64,000 nt of DNA, from positions 124,001 through 188,000 of the forward strand of contig CAYSNW010000001.1 of assembly GCA_964432415.1 (NCBI GenBank), in the 5' to 3' direction. Position numbers and translations under genes: made by a program. Positions 41,686 through 51,058 of the stretch are shown piece by piece; positions within the stretch are counted from its first letter, which is position 1, and each line of letters opens with the position of its first letter. The notes below the pieces were generated by a model. It saw only the letters and a program-made list of their open reading frames with translations, ran no database searches and was not told the DNA's origin. Source of the stretch: JAFECT01 sp964432415. Lineage in GTDB: Bacteria; Pseudomonadota; Alphaproteobacteria; Caulobacterales; Caulobacteraceae.

Positions 41686-42765
41686 ATGGCGGCGGAATTG
41701 GAACCGGTCAAAGGGGGCAACACCCATGTGGCCGCCGTCGCGTTGACGGTGGGTTTGTGGACAGCCCAGTACGCCTCGCTGACCGCGCGCGGCCTGCTCA
41801 ACAAGGCGCCCTTCCTGGCGGATCTCTCCTTCTGGCGGGTGTTCACCTGCGCGCTCGGCGCAGTGATCTGCTTCGCCATGGGCTGGATCATGAGCCGGTT
41901 CCGCGAGCGCAAGGTCGGCTTCCGCATCCTGCTTATGCTCGGCCTGACCATCCCGGCCAGCCTGCTCTGGTCCTGGGTCAATCTCGAGATCCTGATGAAC
42001 GCGCGGGTCAATATGAACTCGCCCTACTGGTCGCCGACCGACCTCCTGATCAACGCCGTGTTCATGGCCTGGGTGTTCGGGGCCTGGGGCGCGGGCTGGA
42101 TCGCCCTGCAGGCGTCCGCCGCCCTGGCCGAGCGTGAGGTGCAGTTGGCGCGGGCCTCGGCCCTGGTCACCGACACCCAGAACAAGATGCTGCGCTACCA
42201 GCTCAACCCGCACTTCATGTTCAACACCCTGTCGGCCCTGTCGGTGCTGATCCTGGAGGGCCGCAACAAGGCGGCCGAGGCCATCGTGGTCAACCTGGCC
42301 CGCTTCCTGCGCATGTCCCTGGAGCGCTCACCTCAGGACCGGATCTCGCTCACCGAGGAGCTGGCCATCCAGGACCAGTACCTGGCCATCGAGCGCCTGC
42401 GTTTCGAGGACCGGCTGGCGGTGGAGGTCGATGTCACGGGTCACGCCGGGACCTGCCTGGTGCCAAGCCTGATCCTGCATCCGGTGATCGAGAACGCCAT
42501 CAAGTACGGGGTCGCCGGCACCGACGAAAAGGTCACCGTCCACATCGAGGCCCAGGAGCAGGACGGCGAACTGACCCTGAAGGTCAGCGACGACGGGGTG
42601 GTGGGCGACGCTTCGACCACGCCGGCCGCCAAGCTGGGCGTCGGCCTGGCCAATATCCGTGACCGCCTGTCGCTGCTCTACGGCCTGAGGGCCAGCCTGA
42701 CCGCGGGGGTCCGCCCCGGGGGCGGCTATGAGGCGGTGATCCGCATGCCGGCGGAGCGCGCATGA
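41686..42765 (+). CDS. LytS-like membrane sensor histidine kinase
   Basis: A 359-residue protein with four membrane helices in residues 15-150, a short coiled region, and a His_kinase domain: YQLNPHFMFNTLSALSVLI carries the phosphoacceptor His, LTEELAIQDQYLAIERLRFEDRL follows, and the ATPase part has HPVIENAIKYG and VGLANIRDRLSLLYG. This is the LytS/AlgZ class that pairs with LytTR regulators. AAGGG stands just before the ATG at 41686. It overlaps the regulator gene by 4 bp (ATGA). Confidence 0.88.
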   Translation: MAAELEPVKGGNTHVAAVALTVGLWTAQYASLTARGLLNKAPFLADLSFWRVFTCALGAVICFAMGWIMSRFRERKVGFRILLMLGLTIPASLLWSWVNLEILMNARVNMNSPYWSPTDLLINAVFMAWVFGAWGAGWIALQASAALAEREVQLARASALVTDTQNKMLRYQLNPHFMFNTLSALSVLILEGRNKAAEAIVVNLARFLRMSLERSPQDRISLTEELAIQDQYLAIERLRFEDRLAVEVDVTGHAGTCLVPSLILHPVIENAIKYGVAGTDEKVTVHIEAQEQDGELTLKVSDDGVVGDASTTPAAKLGVGLANIRDRLSLLYGLRASLTAGVRPGGGYEAVIRMPAERA

Positions 42766-43595
42766 GACAGCTGAGGGCCGTCATCGTCGAGGACGAGCTG
42801 CACGCGGTGCGCCGGCTGAGCATGGCTTTGAAGGCCGTGCCGGACCTGACCATCGAGGCGGTGGCGCGCGAGGGCGCCAAGGGTCTGGAGCTGATCCAGC
42901 GGCTGGCGCCGGACGTGGCCTTCCTGGATATCGCCCTTCCGGGCATGACGGGGCTCGAGATCGCCGCGGAACTGGTCAAGTCCGAGCCGCCGGTGATCGT
43001 CTTCGTCACCGCCTTCGACCGTTTCGCCACCGAGGCCTTCCGGGTGGCGGCAGTGGACTATCTGCTCAAGCCCGTGGACTTCGCCCAGGTGGCCGAGACG
43101 GTGGAACGCGCCCGCGAGCGGGTGGACGCCCGCCACGCTGGCGACCGGGTGCGCGACCTGGAACGGCTGATCCAGACCCTGCGCGACGGCGCTCGCCCGA
43201 CCGATCCCACGCCGCGCTACGAGACCGAGATCTGGGTCACCGACCGGCGCGGCGCCGTGCGGGTCTCCATCGCCTCGGTCGAGTGGTTCGAGGCCGAGGG
43301 CGACTATGTCCTGATCCACGCCGACAGCGGCTCTTACCTCGTGCGCGACACCCTGCATCTGCTGGAGACCCGGCTGGACCCCCAGCGCTTCCGCCGGGTG
43401 CACCGCTCGGCGATCATCAACCTGGACCGGCTGTCGCGGGTGGACCGGCGCATCACCGGGGCCTCGGAGCTGGTGCTGAATTCCGGCGTGCGGGTGCCGG
43501 TAGGACGCACCTATTCGCGCCAGCTGAAGGGCCTGATCACCCGCGAGCGTCCGGCCGGTTCCAACGGCGCCGACGGATCGCACGCGCCGTCCTGA
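42762..43595 (+). CDS. LytTR-family response regulator
   Basis: A 277-residue regulator: receiver with VIVEDELHAVRRL, phosphoacceptor VAFLDIALPG, VTAFDRFATEAF and DYLLKPVDF (Lys), a helical linker (about 125-165), then a LytTR DNA-binding domain (IASVEWFEAEGDYVLIHADSG, FRRVHRSAIINLDRL, VPVGRTYSRQLKGLI). Typical targets are direct repeats near promoters. It is coupled to the LytS-like kinase upstream; the M20 peptidase gene follows after 78 bp and may be downstream of the same promoter. Confidence 0.9.
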   Translation: MRQLRAVIVEDELHAVRRLSMALKAVPDLTIEAVAREGAKGLELIQRLAPDVAFLDIALPGMTGLEIAAELVKSEPPVIVFVTAFDRFATEAFRVAAVDYLLKPVDFAQVAETVERARERVDARHAGDRVRDLERLIQTLRDGARPTDPTPRYETEIWVTDRRGAVRVSIASVEWFEAEGDYVLIHADSGSYLVRDTLHLLETRLDPQRFRRVHRSAIINLDRLSRVDRRITGASELVLNSGVRVPVGRTYSRQLKGLITRERPAGSNGADGSHAPS

Positions 43596-43673
43596 CATCG
43601 CCGTTCTGACGGTGGCGCCGGCGCAGGCGGGACGGCATAGTGGCCGCCCAGCTTCAGCGCAGGAACCACGACC

Positions 43674-45092
43674 GTGAAAGCAGCCCCCGTCCTGGCCGGC
43701 CTCGTGCTCGCCCTCTCCGCCAGCGCGACCCAGGCCCAGCCCGCGCCGCTCCGCCCCGACCAGGTCGCCTTCCGCGAGCTCTACAAGGAGCTGGTGGAGA
43801 CCAACACCACCCTGTCCGCCGGCAGCTGCACGCTTGCGGCCGAACGCATGGCGGCGCGGCTGAAGGCCGCCGGCTATCCGGACGCGGACCTTCACCTGTT
43901 CCAGGCCGAGGGTCATCCCAAGGAGGGAGGCCTGGTCGCCGTCCTGCACGGGACCGATCCCAAGACCCGTCCCATGCTGCTGCTCGCCCACATCGATGTG
44001 GTCGAGGCCAAGCGCGAGGACTGGGCCCGCGATCCGTTCGTGCTGGTGGAGGAGAACGGCTACTTCTATGCCCGCGGCGCGAGCGACGACAAGGCGGAGG
44101 CCTCGGTCTGGGTCGACACCCTGATTCGCTTCCGTAAGGAGGGCTTCAAACCCCGCCGCGATGTGAAGATGGCGCTGACCTGCGGCGAGGAGACGGCCTC
44201 CGCCTTCAACGGCGCCGGCTACCTGGCCACCCACGAGCGCGCCCTGATCGACGCGGCCTTTGCGCTGAACGAGGGCGCGGGCGGCCGCCTTGACGCCACG
44301 GGCCATCCGATCGCGCTGAACATCGAGGCCGGCGAGAAGTTCCCGCAGGACTACCGGCTGGAGGTCACCAATCCCGGCGGCCATTCCTCGCGGCCATCCC
44401 GCAACAACGCCATCTACCACCTGGCCGGGGGCCTGACCCGCATCGGCCAGTACGAGTTCCCCATCGAGTTCACCGAAGCCTCGCGCGCCTATTTCGCCCG
44501 CACCGGCGCCATCGTGGGCGGCGATTTCGGCGCGGCCATGATCGCCCTGTCCAAGGACCCGTCCGACGCGAAGGCCGCGGCCATCGTCACGGCCGATCCC
44601 GGCTACAACGGCATGCTGCACACTACCTGCGTGGCGACCATGCTGGACGGCGGCCACGCCACCAACGCGCTTCCCCAGCGCGCGGGCGCCAACATCAACT
44701 GCCGTATCTTCCCCGGGACCTCGGCCGAGCAGGTGCGCGACACCCTGGTCAAGCTGGTCGCCGACCCCGAGATCAAGATCACCATGGCCAACGCCCGCAG
44801 CGAGGTGACCAAGGCCCCGCCGCCGCTGACGCCCCAGATCATGGGTCCGATCCAGACCGCCGCCGCCAAGGTCTGGCCCGGCACGCCGATCATTCCGGTG
44901 CTCACCGCCGGCGCCACCGACGGGGCCTTCCTGTCGCCCGTCGGCATTCCGACCTATGGCGTCACCGGCATGTTCGGCGACCCGGACGGCAACGGGGTGC
45001 ACGGGCTGAACGAGCGTATCCGGGTCACCTCTCTGATGAACGGCCGCGACTTCCTGTTCGAACTGGTCAAGCTCTACGCCATGCAGAAGTGA
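43674..45092 (+). CDS. Secreted M20 family metallopeptidase
   Basis: A 472-residue enzyme with signal peptide (MKAAPVLAGLVLALSASATQ, cut after AQA) from GTG 43674. Two-zinc M20 motifs: LLLAHIDVVEA (His, Asp), ARGASDDKAEAS (bridging Asp), CGEETASAF (catalytic Glu and ligand), and VHGLNERI (last His). Middle residues form the lid domain (VTNPGGHSSRPSRNNAI). It probably hydrolyses peptides or N-acyl amino acids in the periplasm; specificity unknown. It follows the LytTR gene. Confidence 0.87.
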   Translation: MKAAPVLAGLVLALSASATQAQPAPLRPDQVAFRELYKELVETNTTLSAGSCTLAAERMAARLKAAGYPDADLHLFQAEGHPKEGGLVAVLHGTDPKTRPMLLLAHIDVVEAKREDWARDPFVLVEENGYFYARGASDDKAEASVWVDTLIRFRKEGFKPRRDVKMALTCGEETASAFNGAGYLATHERALIDAAFALNEGAGGRLDATGHPIALNIEAGEKFPQDYRLEVTNPGGHSSRPSRNNAIYHLAGGLTRIGQYEFPIEFTEASRAYFARTGAIVGGDFGAAMIALSKDPSDAKAAAIVTADPGYNGMLHTTCVATMLDGGHATNALPQRAGANINCRIFPGTSAEQVRDTLVKLVADPEIKITMANARSEVTKAPPPLTPQIMGPIQTAAAKVWPGTPIIPVLTAGATDGAFLSPVGIPTYGVTGMFGDPDGNGVHGLNERIRVTSLMNGRDFLFELVKLYAMQK

Positions 45093-45189
45093 GGTCGGTC
45101 CGCTCTGTGCGGCGCCTCACAGATCGCGCTCCCCGGACGGCTTAGTCCTCCTCCTCGAAGGCGGCGATGGGCCGCCGATGGAGGATGCA

Positions 45190-45537
45190 ATGCTGATCGT
45201 GTGGCGTGGATGGGGGATCACCGTGCCCCTGATCGTGGTGGCGAGTTCCTCGGTGGTGGGCATGCCGCTGGCCATGGCCCTGGCCAAGGGCGACGCCGCC
45301 CTGGGGCTGGGCTTCTCGATCGGGGCGGTGGTGGCCGGGGGCCTGATCTGGCTGCTGGCGCGCAAGCTCGACGCCCGCCCGCTGCGGGTCCTGGTCGATC
45401 CGGCCACCGAGCAGCGCATCTACTTCAAGAAGGACGCCGGCTCGCTGTTCTTCATCCCGACCCGCGTCTGGGCCTACATCGTGGGCGCGCTCGGCCTTCT
45501 GGGCCTGATCGGCGCCGTGGCGGGGCAGATCGCCTGA
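45190..45537 (+). CDS. Small membrane protein, unknown
   Basis: 115 residues from ATG 45190 (GGAGG 5 bp upstream; an ATG at 45178 lies before that site). Two membrane helices at the start (about 5-28 and 38-58), a charged middle with LDARPLRVLVDPATEQRIYFKKDAG, and a third helix near the end. Family not recognised. It precedes the radical SAM gene by 31 bp on the same strand; co-transcription is possible. Confidence 0.6.
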   Translation: MLIVWRGWGITVPLIVVASSSVVGMPLAMALAKGDAALGLGFSIGAVVAGGLIWLLARKLDARPLRVLVDPATEQRIYFKKDAGSLFFIPTRVWAYIVGALGLLGLIGAVAGQIA

Positions 45538-45568
45538 CCACCGGTCCGCGGAGTGCTAGGATGGGCGG

Positions 45569-46741
45569 GTGAGCCAGACCCTCGCCGACGCCCATCCCAC
45601 CACCGACTGGACCGCGCTTCCCGACGGACGGGTGCGTTGCGACGTCTGTCCGCGCGAATGCAAGCTGAACGAGGGCCAGCGCGGCCTCTGTTTCGTGCGC
45701 GAGGCGCGCGGCGGCGAGGTAGTGCTGACCACTTGGGGCCGCTCGTCCGGCTTCTGCGTCGATCCGATCGAGAAGAAGCCGCTGAACCACTTCCTGCCTG
45801 GCACGCCGGTGCTGTCCTTCGGCACGGCGGGCTGCAACCTCGGCTGCGCCTTTTGCCAGAACCACGACATTTCCAAGAGCCGGGAGGTCGCTGCCCTGGC
45901 GGACCAGGCCCGGCCCGAGACCATCGCCGCCGCGGCCGCCGAGCTGGGCTGCCGCTCGGTGGCCTTCACCTACAACGACCCCGTGATCTTCTACGAGTAC
46001 GCCATCGATGTTGCCGAGGCCTGCCATGCGCTGGGCATCGCCACCGTGGCGGTGACCGCCGGCTACATGAGCCCGAAACCGCGCGAGGCCTTCTTCCGCC
46101 ACATCGACGCGGCCAATGTCGACCTGAAGGCCTTTACCGAGGACTTCTATTTCAAGCTGACCAAGTCCCACCTGGGGCCGGTGCTGGAGACGCTGGAATA
46201 TCTCAAACACGAGACCAGGGTCTGGTTCGAGATCACCAGCCTGCTGATCCCGGGCGAGAACGATAGCCCCGCCGAGATCGAGCAGCTGTCGCGCTGGGTG
46301 GTTGATCACGTGGGCTCCGATGTGCCGCTGCACTTCACCGCCTTTCATCCCGACTTCCGCATGCTGGACACGCCGGCCACGCCGCACGCGACCCTGGCCA
46401 TGGCCCGGCGGGTGGCGCTGGAGCAGGGGGTGCGCCATGCCTACGTCGGCAATGTCTCCGACGTGGGTCGGCAGTCGACCTGGTGCCACGCCTGCGGCGA
46501 GCGCCTGATCCAGCGCGATCACTATGCGCTCGGCCATTGGGGCCTGGATCCGGACGGCCGCTGCGGGTCCTGCGGGACAGCGCTGCCGGGCGTCTTCGAG
46601 GACGTCCCGGGAACCTGGGGCCGCAAGCGCGCGCTGGTCCGCCTGGCCGAGTTCGATCGCTCCCGGCTGGATCAGGCGGCGGAGGGGTCGCCGAAGCTCT
46701 CGGTGGTGAAGCGGAAGGCCTCCATCGCCTCGGACCAGTGA
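45569..46741 (+). CDS. amrS: AmmeMemoRadiSam system radical SAM protein
   Basis: A 390-residue protein from GTG 45569. It starts with a zinc-like CDVCPRECKLNEGQRGLC block, then the radical SAM cluster motif GTAGCNLGCAFCQN (CxxxCxxC at about residues 90-97), SVAFTYNDPVIFYEY, VDLKAFTEDFYFKLT, and two C-terminal CxxC pairs (CHACGERL, CGSCGTAL). This is the AmrS class linked in genomes to Memo and AMMECR1 genes; its reaction is not established to my knowledge. Residues past about 365 are an extension. Its last 70 bp overlap, in antisense, the end of the fused Memo-AMMECR1 gene. Confidence 0.88.
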   Translation: MSQTLADAHPTTDWTALPDGRVRCDVCPRECKLNEGQRGLCFVREARGGEVVLTTWGRSSGFCVDPIEKKPLNHFLPGTPVLSFGTAGCNLGCAFCQNHDISKSREVAALADQARPETIAAAAAELGCRSVAFTYNDPVIFYEYAIDVAEACHALGIATVAVTAGYMSPKPREAFFRHIDAANVDLKAFTEDFYFKLTKSHLGPVLETLEYLKHETRVWFEITSLLIPGENDSPAEIEQLSRWVVDHVGSDVPLHFTAFHPDFRMLDTPATPHATLAMARRVALEQGVRHAYVGNVSDVGRQSTWCHACGERLIQRDHYALGHWGLDPDGRCGSCGTALPGVFEDVPGTWGRKRALVRLAEFDRSRLDQAAEGSPKLSVVKRKASIASDQ

Positions 46742-48048
46742 TCGGCCGCCAGGCCCGCCTTGAGCTTGAGCTGGCGCACGAAGGTCAGGGGGTCGGGAAC
46801 CTGGGCCCAGACGCTGGGCAGGAACAGGCTGCGCCGCTCGCCGTCGCGCAGGATCAGGCCCTCGACGTCCGGATTGAGTTCGGCGATCAGCTCCGCCTCG
46901 CTCGTACAGGCGATTCTGCGCGGCGTGGACAGGATCGAGATGTGGAACTCCAGCTGGTCCAGCTCTTCGGCCGAGAGCGGCGGAAAGCGCGGGTCGCCGA
47001 AACCGGACTGGTAGGCGTTCTCGGCGACGTCGAGGAACAGCGAACGGACCGGCAGGATCGAACCCCGGCACCCCCTCAGCCGGCCGTTGATGTTCAGCGT
47101 CACGAAGGTGGCGCGCTGGGCCAGAAGCACCCTCGGCGGCATGCCGGTGACGTCCAGGCGGGGCGGCGCCCCGCCCTCCGAGGCTGCTCGGCGCACCACA
47201 TCCTTGGCGATGGCGAGCAGCCAGCCGCGGGTCTCCTCGTCCAGCCGCGCGGACTTCGCGTATTCGAAGGCGAAGGACCCGTAGCCGACCACCCGCTCGT
47301 GCCCGCCCTGGGTGTCGCCGGAATTGCGTATGTCGAGCGCCGTGACCCGAAGGTCGCGCCGCCGGGCCTGGTCCAGCAGGCCCAGGATCGGAAAGAAGCC
47401 GCAGGCCCGATCGCCCTGACAGACGTCGCTGGACAGCCGCTCGATGCCCTGGGTGGTCTCCTCGTCCCGGGCGCGGGCGGTGGCGTAGTCGTGGAAGTGG
47501 CTGAGGTCGGAGGACACGATGATCGCCGTCTCCGGCCCGCCCCACAGCTGATCCAGAATCTCCGAGACCTGGCCCTGGCCCGGCTGGCCCACCAGGACGG
47601 GCAGAATCTCCACATCGCCCAGCGCCCGCTGGATGAAGGGAAGGTGCACCTCGATGCAATGTTCGCCCTCGAAGGGTTCAGCGCTGACCGAGACGTGCGG
47701 CTGCCGGGCCAGGGCGTCGCGCGCGGCGGTGTCGACCTTCAGCGTCCCCAGCGGCGTTTCCCAGGCGTCGGCCGGCGCGACCGCGACGCCGCGTATCGCC
47801 ATGCGGTGGGTCGGCCCCAGGATCACCACGCGCCTGATCTGGCCCCGGCGTCGGGCCAGCAGGGCGTAGGCCGGGCCCGCCACGTCGCCCGAATAGATGT
47901 GTCCGGCGTGCGGCGCGATCACCGCCTTGGGCTCCAGCGCCGGCGGCGTCGCCTTCGCGAGGCTGGCGTCGACCCCGGCGGCCAGGGCGTCGGCCTCGGC
48001 CGGATAGAACATTCCGGCGACGCCGGCGGCTTGGATCGACTGGGTCAT
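46672..48048 (-). CDS. Fused Memo-AMMECR1 protein (AmmeMemoRadiSam B and A)
   Basis: A 458-residue two-domain protein from ATG 48048. Residues 1 to about 265 are Memo-like (PF01875): AGVAGMFYPAEADALAAGVD, VIAPHAGHIYSGDVAGPAYA (His pair), VILGPTHRM, EGEHCIEVHLPFIQ, ILPVLVGQ and VSSDLSHFHDY, with the dioxygenase-like metal residues kept. Residues about 285-458 are AMMECR1 (PF01871): FVTLNINGRLRGCRGSI, VAENAYQSGFGDPRFPPL, ELDQLEFHISILS and the LFLPSVWAQVPDPLTFV end. The two are often separate genes; here they are one. Function of the system is unknown. Confidence 0.88.
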   Translation of the reverse strand: MTQSIQAAGVAGMFYPAEADALAAGVDASLAKATPPALEPKAVIAPHAGHIYSGDVAGPAYALLARRRGQIRRVVILGPTHRMAIRGVAVAPADAWETPLGTLKVDTAARDALARQPHVSVSAEPFEGEHCIEVHLPFIQRALGDVEILPVLVGQPGQGQVSEILDQLWGGPETAIIVSSDLSHFHDYATARARDEETTQGIERLSSDVCQGDRACGFFPILGLLDQARRRDLRVTALDIRNSGDTQGGHERVVGYGSFAFEYAKSARLDEETRGWLLAIAKDVVRRAASEGGAPPRLDVTGMPPRVLLAQRATFVTLNINGRLRGCRGSILPVRSLFLDVAENAYQSGFGDPRFPPLSAEELDQLEFHISILSTPRRIACTSEAELIAELNPDVEGLILRDGERRSLFLPSVWAQVPDPLTFVRQLKLKAGLAADHWSEAMEAFRFTTESFGDPSAA

Positions 48049-48111
48049 GCGGGGCGACGCTAGCACCGGGCCGGTGTATCCGGAAGGCGAGCCGAGGAGC
48101 GCGCCGACCCC

Positions 48112-48798
48112 GTGATTCGCTGGATCCATCTCGACACCGCCCAGGTCCCGGACCAGGGGGGCGAGCTTCGCCTGCTCCGGCGTGGCGAGGAATTCTCGAT
48201 CATGTCCGGCGGCATCGAGCTGATGAACAACCGCATGAGCGGTTCGGAGAAGGCGCTGGCGACCCTGGTCTGCGAGCGCCAGGCCGACCGGCCGGCGGCG
48301 CGGGTCCTGGTCGGAGGGTTCGGCATGGGCTTCACCCTGCGCGCGGTCCTGGAAAACGTCGGTCCCCGGGCGCGGGTGACGGTGGCCGAACTGGTCCCCG
48401 CCGTCGTCGAATGGGCGCGCGGACCCATGGCCCATTTCTCGGGGGAATGCCTGAAGGACCCGCGTCTGAGCGTCCATATCGGCGATGTCGGCGAGCTGAT
48501 CCGCGGCGGCGCCGGCCTCTGGGACGCGATCCTGCTCGATGTCGACAATGGCCCCGAGGGGCTGAGCCGCAAGGCCAACGACGCCCTCTACGACGTGCCG
48601 GGCCTGGTGGCCGCGCGCCGTGCGCTCACCCCGGGCGGCATGCTGGCGGTCTGGTCGGCGGCGCCCCACCCGCCCTTCACCGGTCGTCTGCACCGGGCCG
48701 GGTTCACCGTTGAGGAGGTCAAGGTGCGCGCGACGGAGCGCAAGCGAGGCGCCCGCCACGTGATCTGGCTGGCGACGGCGCCGCGACCTGCTTCATGA
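48112..48798 (+). CDS. Spermidine-synthase-like methyltransferase-fold protein
   Basis: A 228-residue protein with a Rossmann methyltransferase fold: ARVLVGGFGMGFTLRAVLE (nucleotide-binding glycine loop), VTVAELVPAVVEWAR (acidic loop), LSVHIGDVGELI, WDAILLDVDNGPEGL and LTPGGMLAVWSAAPHPPF. This matches the spermidine-synthase-like family lacking the N-terminal beta-strand domain; the polyamine-binding residues are not obvious. It is divergent from the Memo-AMMECR1 gene (63-bp gap) and convergent with the TonB receptor (1-bp gap). Activity uncertain. Confidence 0.78.
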   Translation: MIRWIHLDTAQVPDQGGELRLLRRGEEFSIMSGGIELMNNRMSGSEKALATLVCERQADRPAARVLVGGFGMGFTLRAVLENVGPRARVTVAELVPAVVEWARGPMAHFSGECLKDPRLSVHIGDVGELIRGGAGLWDAILLDVDNGPEGLSRKANDALYDVPGLVAARRALTPGGMLAVWSAAPHPPFTGRLHRAGFTVEEVKVRATERKRGARHVIWLATAPRPAS

Positions 48799-48799
48799 T

Positions 48800-51034
48800 C
48801 TAGCGGGTCGGCGGGCCGCCGCCGCCGAAGTCGAAGCCCTGGTCCTTCTTGGCGCCCATGCCGAAGGTGTAGCTGAGACCCAGGAAGAACACGCGGTTTC
48901 TCGGCACATAGAGCGAATTCCGATTCAGGGTGGCGGTGTCCAGCTCGTTGGTGGAGCGGCTGGTGGCGAATACGTCGCTGCCGGTGAACACCAGCGAGAA
49001 CTTGTCGTCGATCTTGTGGCGGTAGCCGATATTGACCCGTCCGAGGGGCCCGCGGCTGCCCTGGGTCGTCAAGGTCCGGCCATAATAGTTGCCGCCCAGT
49101 TGCAGCATGTCCCTGGGGGTGGCCTGCCAGGTCAGGCTGCCGCGGCCGCTGTAGGTCCATGCGGACCGCAGTCCCGAGAGGCCGAGCCCCGCGGTGTCGA
49201 TCTGGTTCAGGTGGGCGTCGCCGCTCAGGCTGTAGTTGAGCGTCGGAGTCAGCTTGCCGTTGGCGGCCAGCTCCAGGCCGCCGTTGCGGCTCTGCGCCAG
49301 GTTGGCTTTGGTGGTCAGGATAAGGCCATTGCCGATGTCCGTTTGCACATCGGTGACGCCGTTGCTGTTGACCCGCCAGTAGACGGTCGCACTGTAGAAG
49401 GTTGTGGCCTTGCGGTACTGCCAGGCCGCCTCGTAGGACGCCGTCTCCTGGGGAACCAGGTTCGGATTGCCCTGAGAGGCGGCGAACGGGCTGTAGACGA
49501 TACGGAACGGATTGAGGTCCCAGGGGGAGGGTCGCTGAACCCGGCGGCTGTAGCTGGCGGTCAGCTGTTGCTGGTCGTCGAGTTTCCACTGCAGGTGCAG
49601 CGATGGGTACAGGCGGCTGTAGCCGCTGTGATCGACCTGGCCGCCGGTGACATCGTCCAGCCGCATGCGGGTGGTTTCAGCCCGCAGACCCGCCAGCACC
49701 GTCAGATCTCCCATCGGCTGCTCGTAGGTGGCGTAGAGCGCCGAAACCAGCTGGCGATCCTGGAACCTGTCAATGAGCGCGGTGACTGGAACTAGGGCGG
49801 CCGGCGTCGGACCACGGCTGTCGGCGTTGTCCAGGGTGACGTCGGTGAGCTGCAGCTGCAGGCCCGTCTTCAATCGACCCTGGCGCGGCATCGGACGCTG
49901 GTAGTCGGCTTTCAGCTCGGTCTGGACGTAGAGCGAGCGCCGCGTCTGCGCCTCGGCGCTGTCCAGCGCAACCGGGACCGTATCGACCTGGGTCCAGTCG
50001 TTGTCGTTGCGGTTCCGGTTGTGGTTGGTGTCGAGGCTGACCGACAGGTCATGCTGCTCGCCGGCGAAGGTTCGCCGCCAGTTCTCCGACGCACCCACAT
50101 AGGAGAAGGTTCCGCCGCTCGTGGTCACCTGCGTATAGACCCTCGTCCCGCCGCCGCCCGGGCCGTCGGCGGTGAAATTTGTCGGCCCGGTCGAGGTGAA
50201 GCGACCGGCGCCCATATAGACCTCCGAACTCAGCTGGTCCTTCGGATCGGGCTGATATTCGAGGCTGAGGTGGCCGCCGCTCCAGTCCGCCGAGCCCCGG
50301 TTGAACCCGCTGGAGTGATGGGCGAAGGACAGGCCCGAGGGATCGACCCCGCTGGTTTCGCTGCGGTAACGTCCGCCCTGGACGTCATGGCGAAGGTTCA
50401 GGTCGCCGGACACCGTGAGCTTCTCGCCACGCCAGGCGCCGTTCATCCCCGCGTTCCAGCCGCCGTTGGAGGCGATGCTGAGTTTGATCCCGCCCGAACG
50501 GCCGGTCTTGCTGGTCTTCTTGGTCACCAGATTGATGATCCCGCCTGACCCCTCCGGGTCAAACTCCGCCGTCGGATTGGTGATCACCTCCACCCGCGCG
50601 ATGGAGTTGGCCGGCATCTGCTGCAGGGCCTGGGCGACGCTGGAGCCCTTGAACTGGGCCGAAGGTTTGCCGTCCACCAGGATGGTGACGTTGCGGTCGC
50701 CGCGCACGCTGACATTGCCGTTCACGTCGACCTCGACCGACGGCACGTTTCGCAGCGCATCGCTGATCGAGCCGGTGGTCGCCTGGAGATCCTTGGCCAC
50801 GTCATAGCTGCGCCGGTCGATCGAGGTGCGGGTCTCCTCGGCGTGGGCGGTGACGGTGACGTCCTCCACCGTGGTGGCCTTGGACTTGGCCGGGGCGGTC
50901 TTGGCGGGCGTCTTCTTCGGTCCGGCGGGCTCAGGTGTCGTCGGTGCGCTTTGGGTTGGCGCGCTCTGGGCCAGCGCCATGCCCGGCGCGGCCGCGAGGA
51001 TGGCCAGGGCCACGCCGCAGTACAGTTTGTTCAA
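48800..51034 (-). CDS. TonB-dependent outer-membrane receptor (second copy)
   Basis: A 744-residue receptor from TTG 51034, which begins a good signal peptide (LNKLYCGVALAILAAAPGMA, cut after ALA) behind a G-rich ribosome site. GTG starts at 51058 and 51073 would fall in or against the inverted repeat at 51059-51090. It has a Pro/Lys/Ala linker, TonB box VEDVTVTA, plug (ISDALRNVPSVEVDVNGNVSVRG, VTILVDGKPS, IARVEVITNPTAEFDPEGSGG) and barrel, ending in a Gly/Pro tail. It is clearly paralogous to the receptor at 22389. It follows the NTF2-like gene by 76 bp. Ligand unknown. Confidence 0.86.
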   Translation of the reverse strand: MNKLYCGVALAILAAAPGMALAQSAPTQSAPTTPEPAGPKKTPAKTAPAKSKATTVEDVTVTAHAEETRTSIDRRSYDVAKDLQATTGSISDALRNVPSVEVDVNGNVSVRGDRNVTILVDGKPSAQFKGSSVAQALQQMPANSIARVEVITNPTAEFDPEGSGGIINLVTKKTSKTGRSGGIKLSIASNGGWNAGMNGAWRGEKLTVSGDLNLRHDVQGGRYRSETSGVDPSGLSFAHHSSGFNRGSADWSGGHLSLEYQPDPKDQLSSEVYMGAGRFTSTGPTNFTADGPGGGGTRVYTQVTTSGGTFSYVGASENWRRTFAGEQHDLSVSLDTNHNRNRNDNDWTQVDTVPVALDSAEAQTRRSLYVQTELKADYQRPMPRQGRLKTGLQLQLTDVTLDNADSRGPTPAALVPVTALIDRFQDRQLVSALYATYEQPMGDLTVLAGLRAETTRMRLDDVTGGQVDHSGYSRLYPSLHLQWKLDDQQQLTASYSRRVQRPSPWDLNPFRIVYSPFAASQGNPNLVPQETASYEAAWQYRKATTFYSATVYWRVNSNGVTDVQTDIGNGLILTTKANLAQSRNGGLELAANGKLTPTLNYSLSGDAHLNQIDTAGLGLSGLRSAWTYSGRGSLTWQATPRDMLQLGGNYYGRTLTTQGSRGPLGRVNIGYRHKIDDKFSLVFTGSDVFATSRSTNELDTATLNRNSLYVPRNRVFFLGLSYTFGMGAKKDQGFDFGGGGPPTR

Positions 51035-51058
51035 GGTCCCCCCGATCCCGACGCGACT

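Noticed and set aside
42726..45002. 758-codon minus-strand frame opposite the LytTR and M20 genes
   Set aside because: Spans two recognised genes in antisense and shows no domain; a composition artefact.
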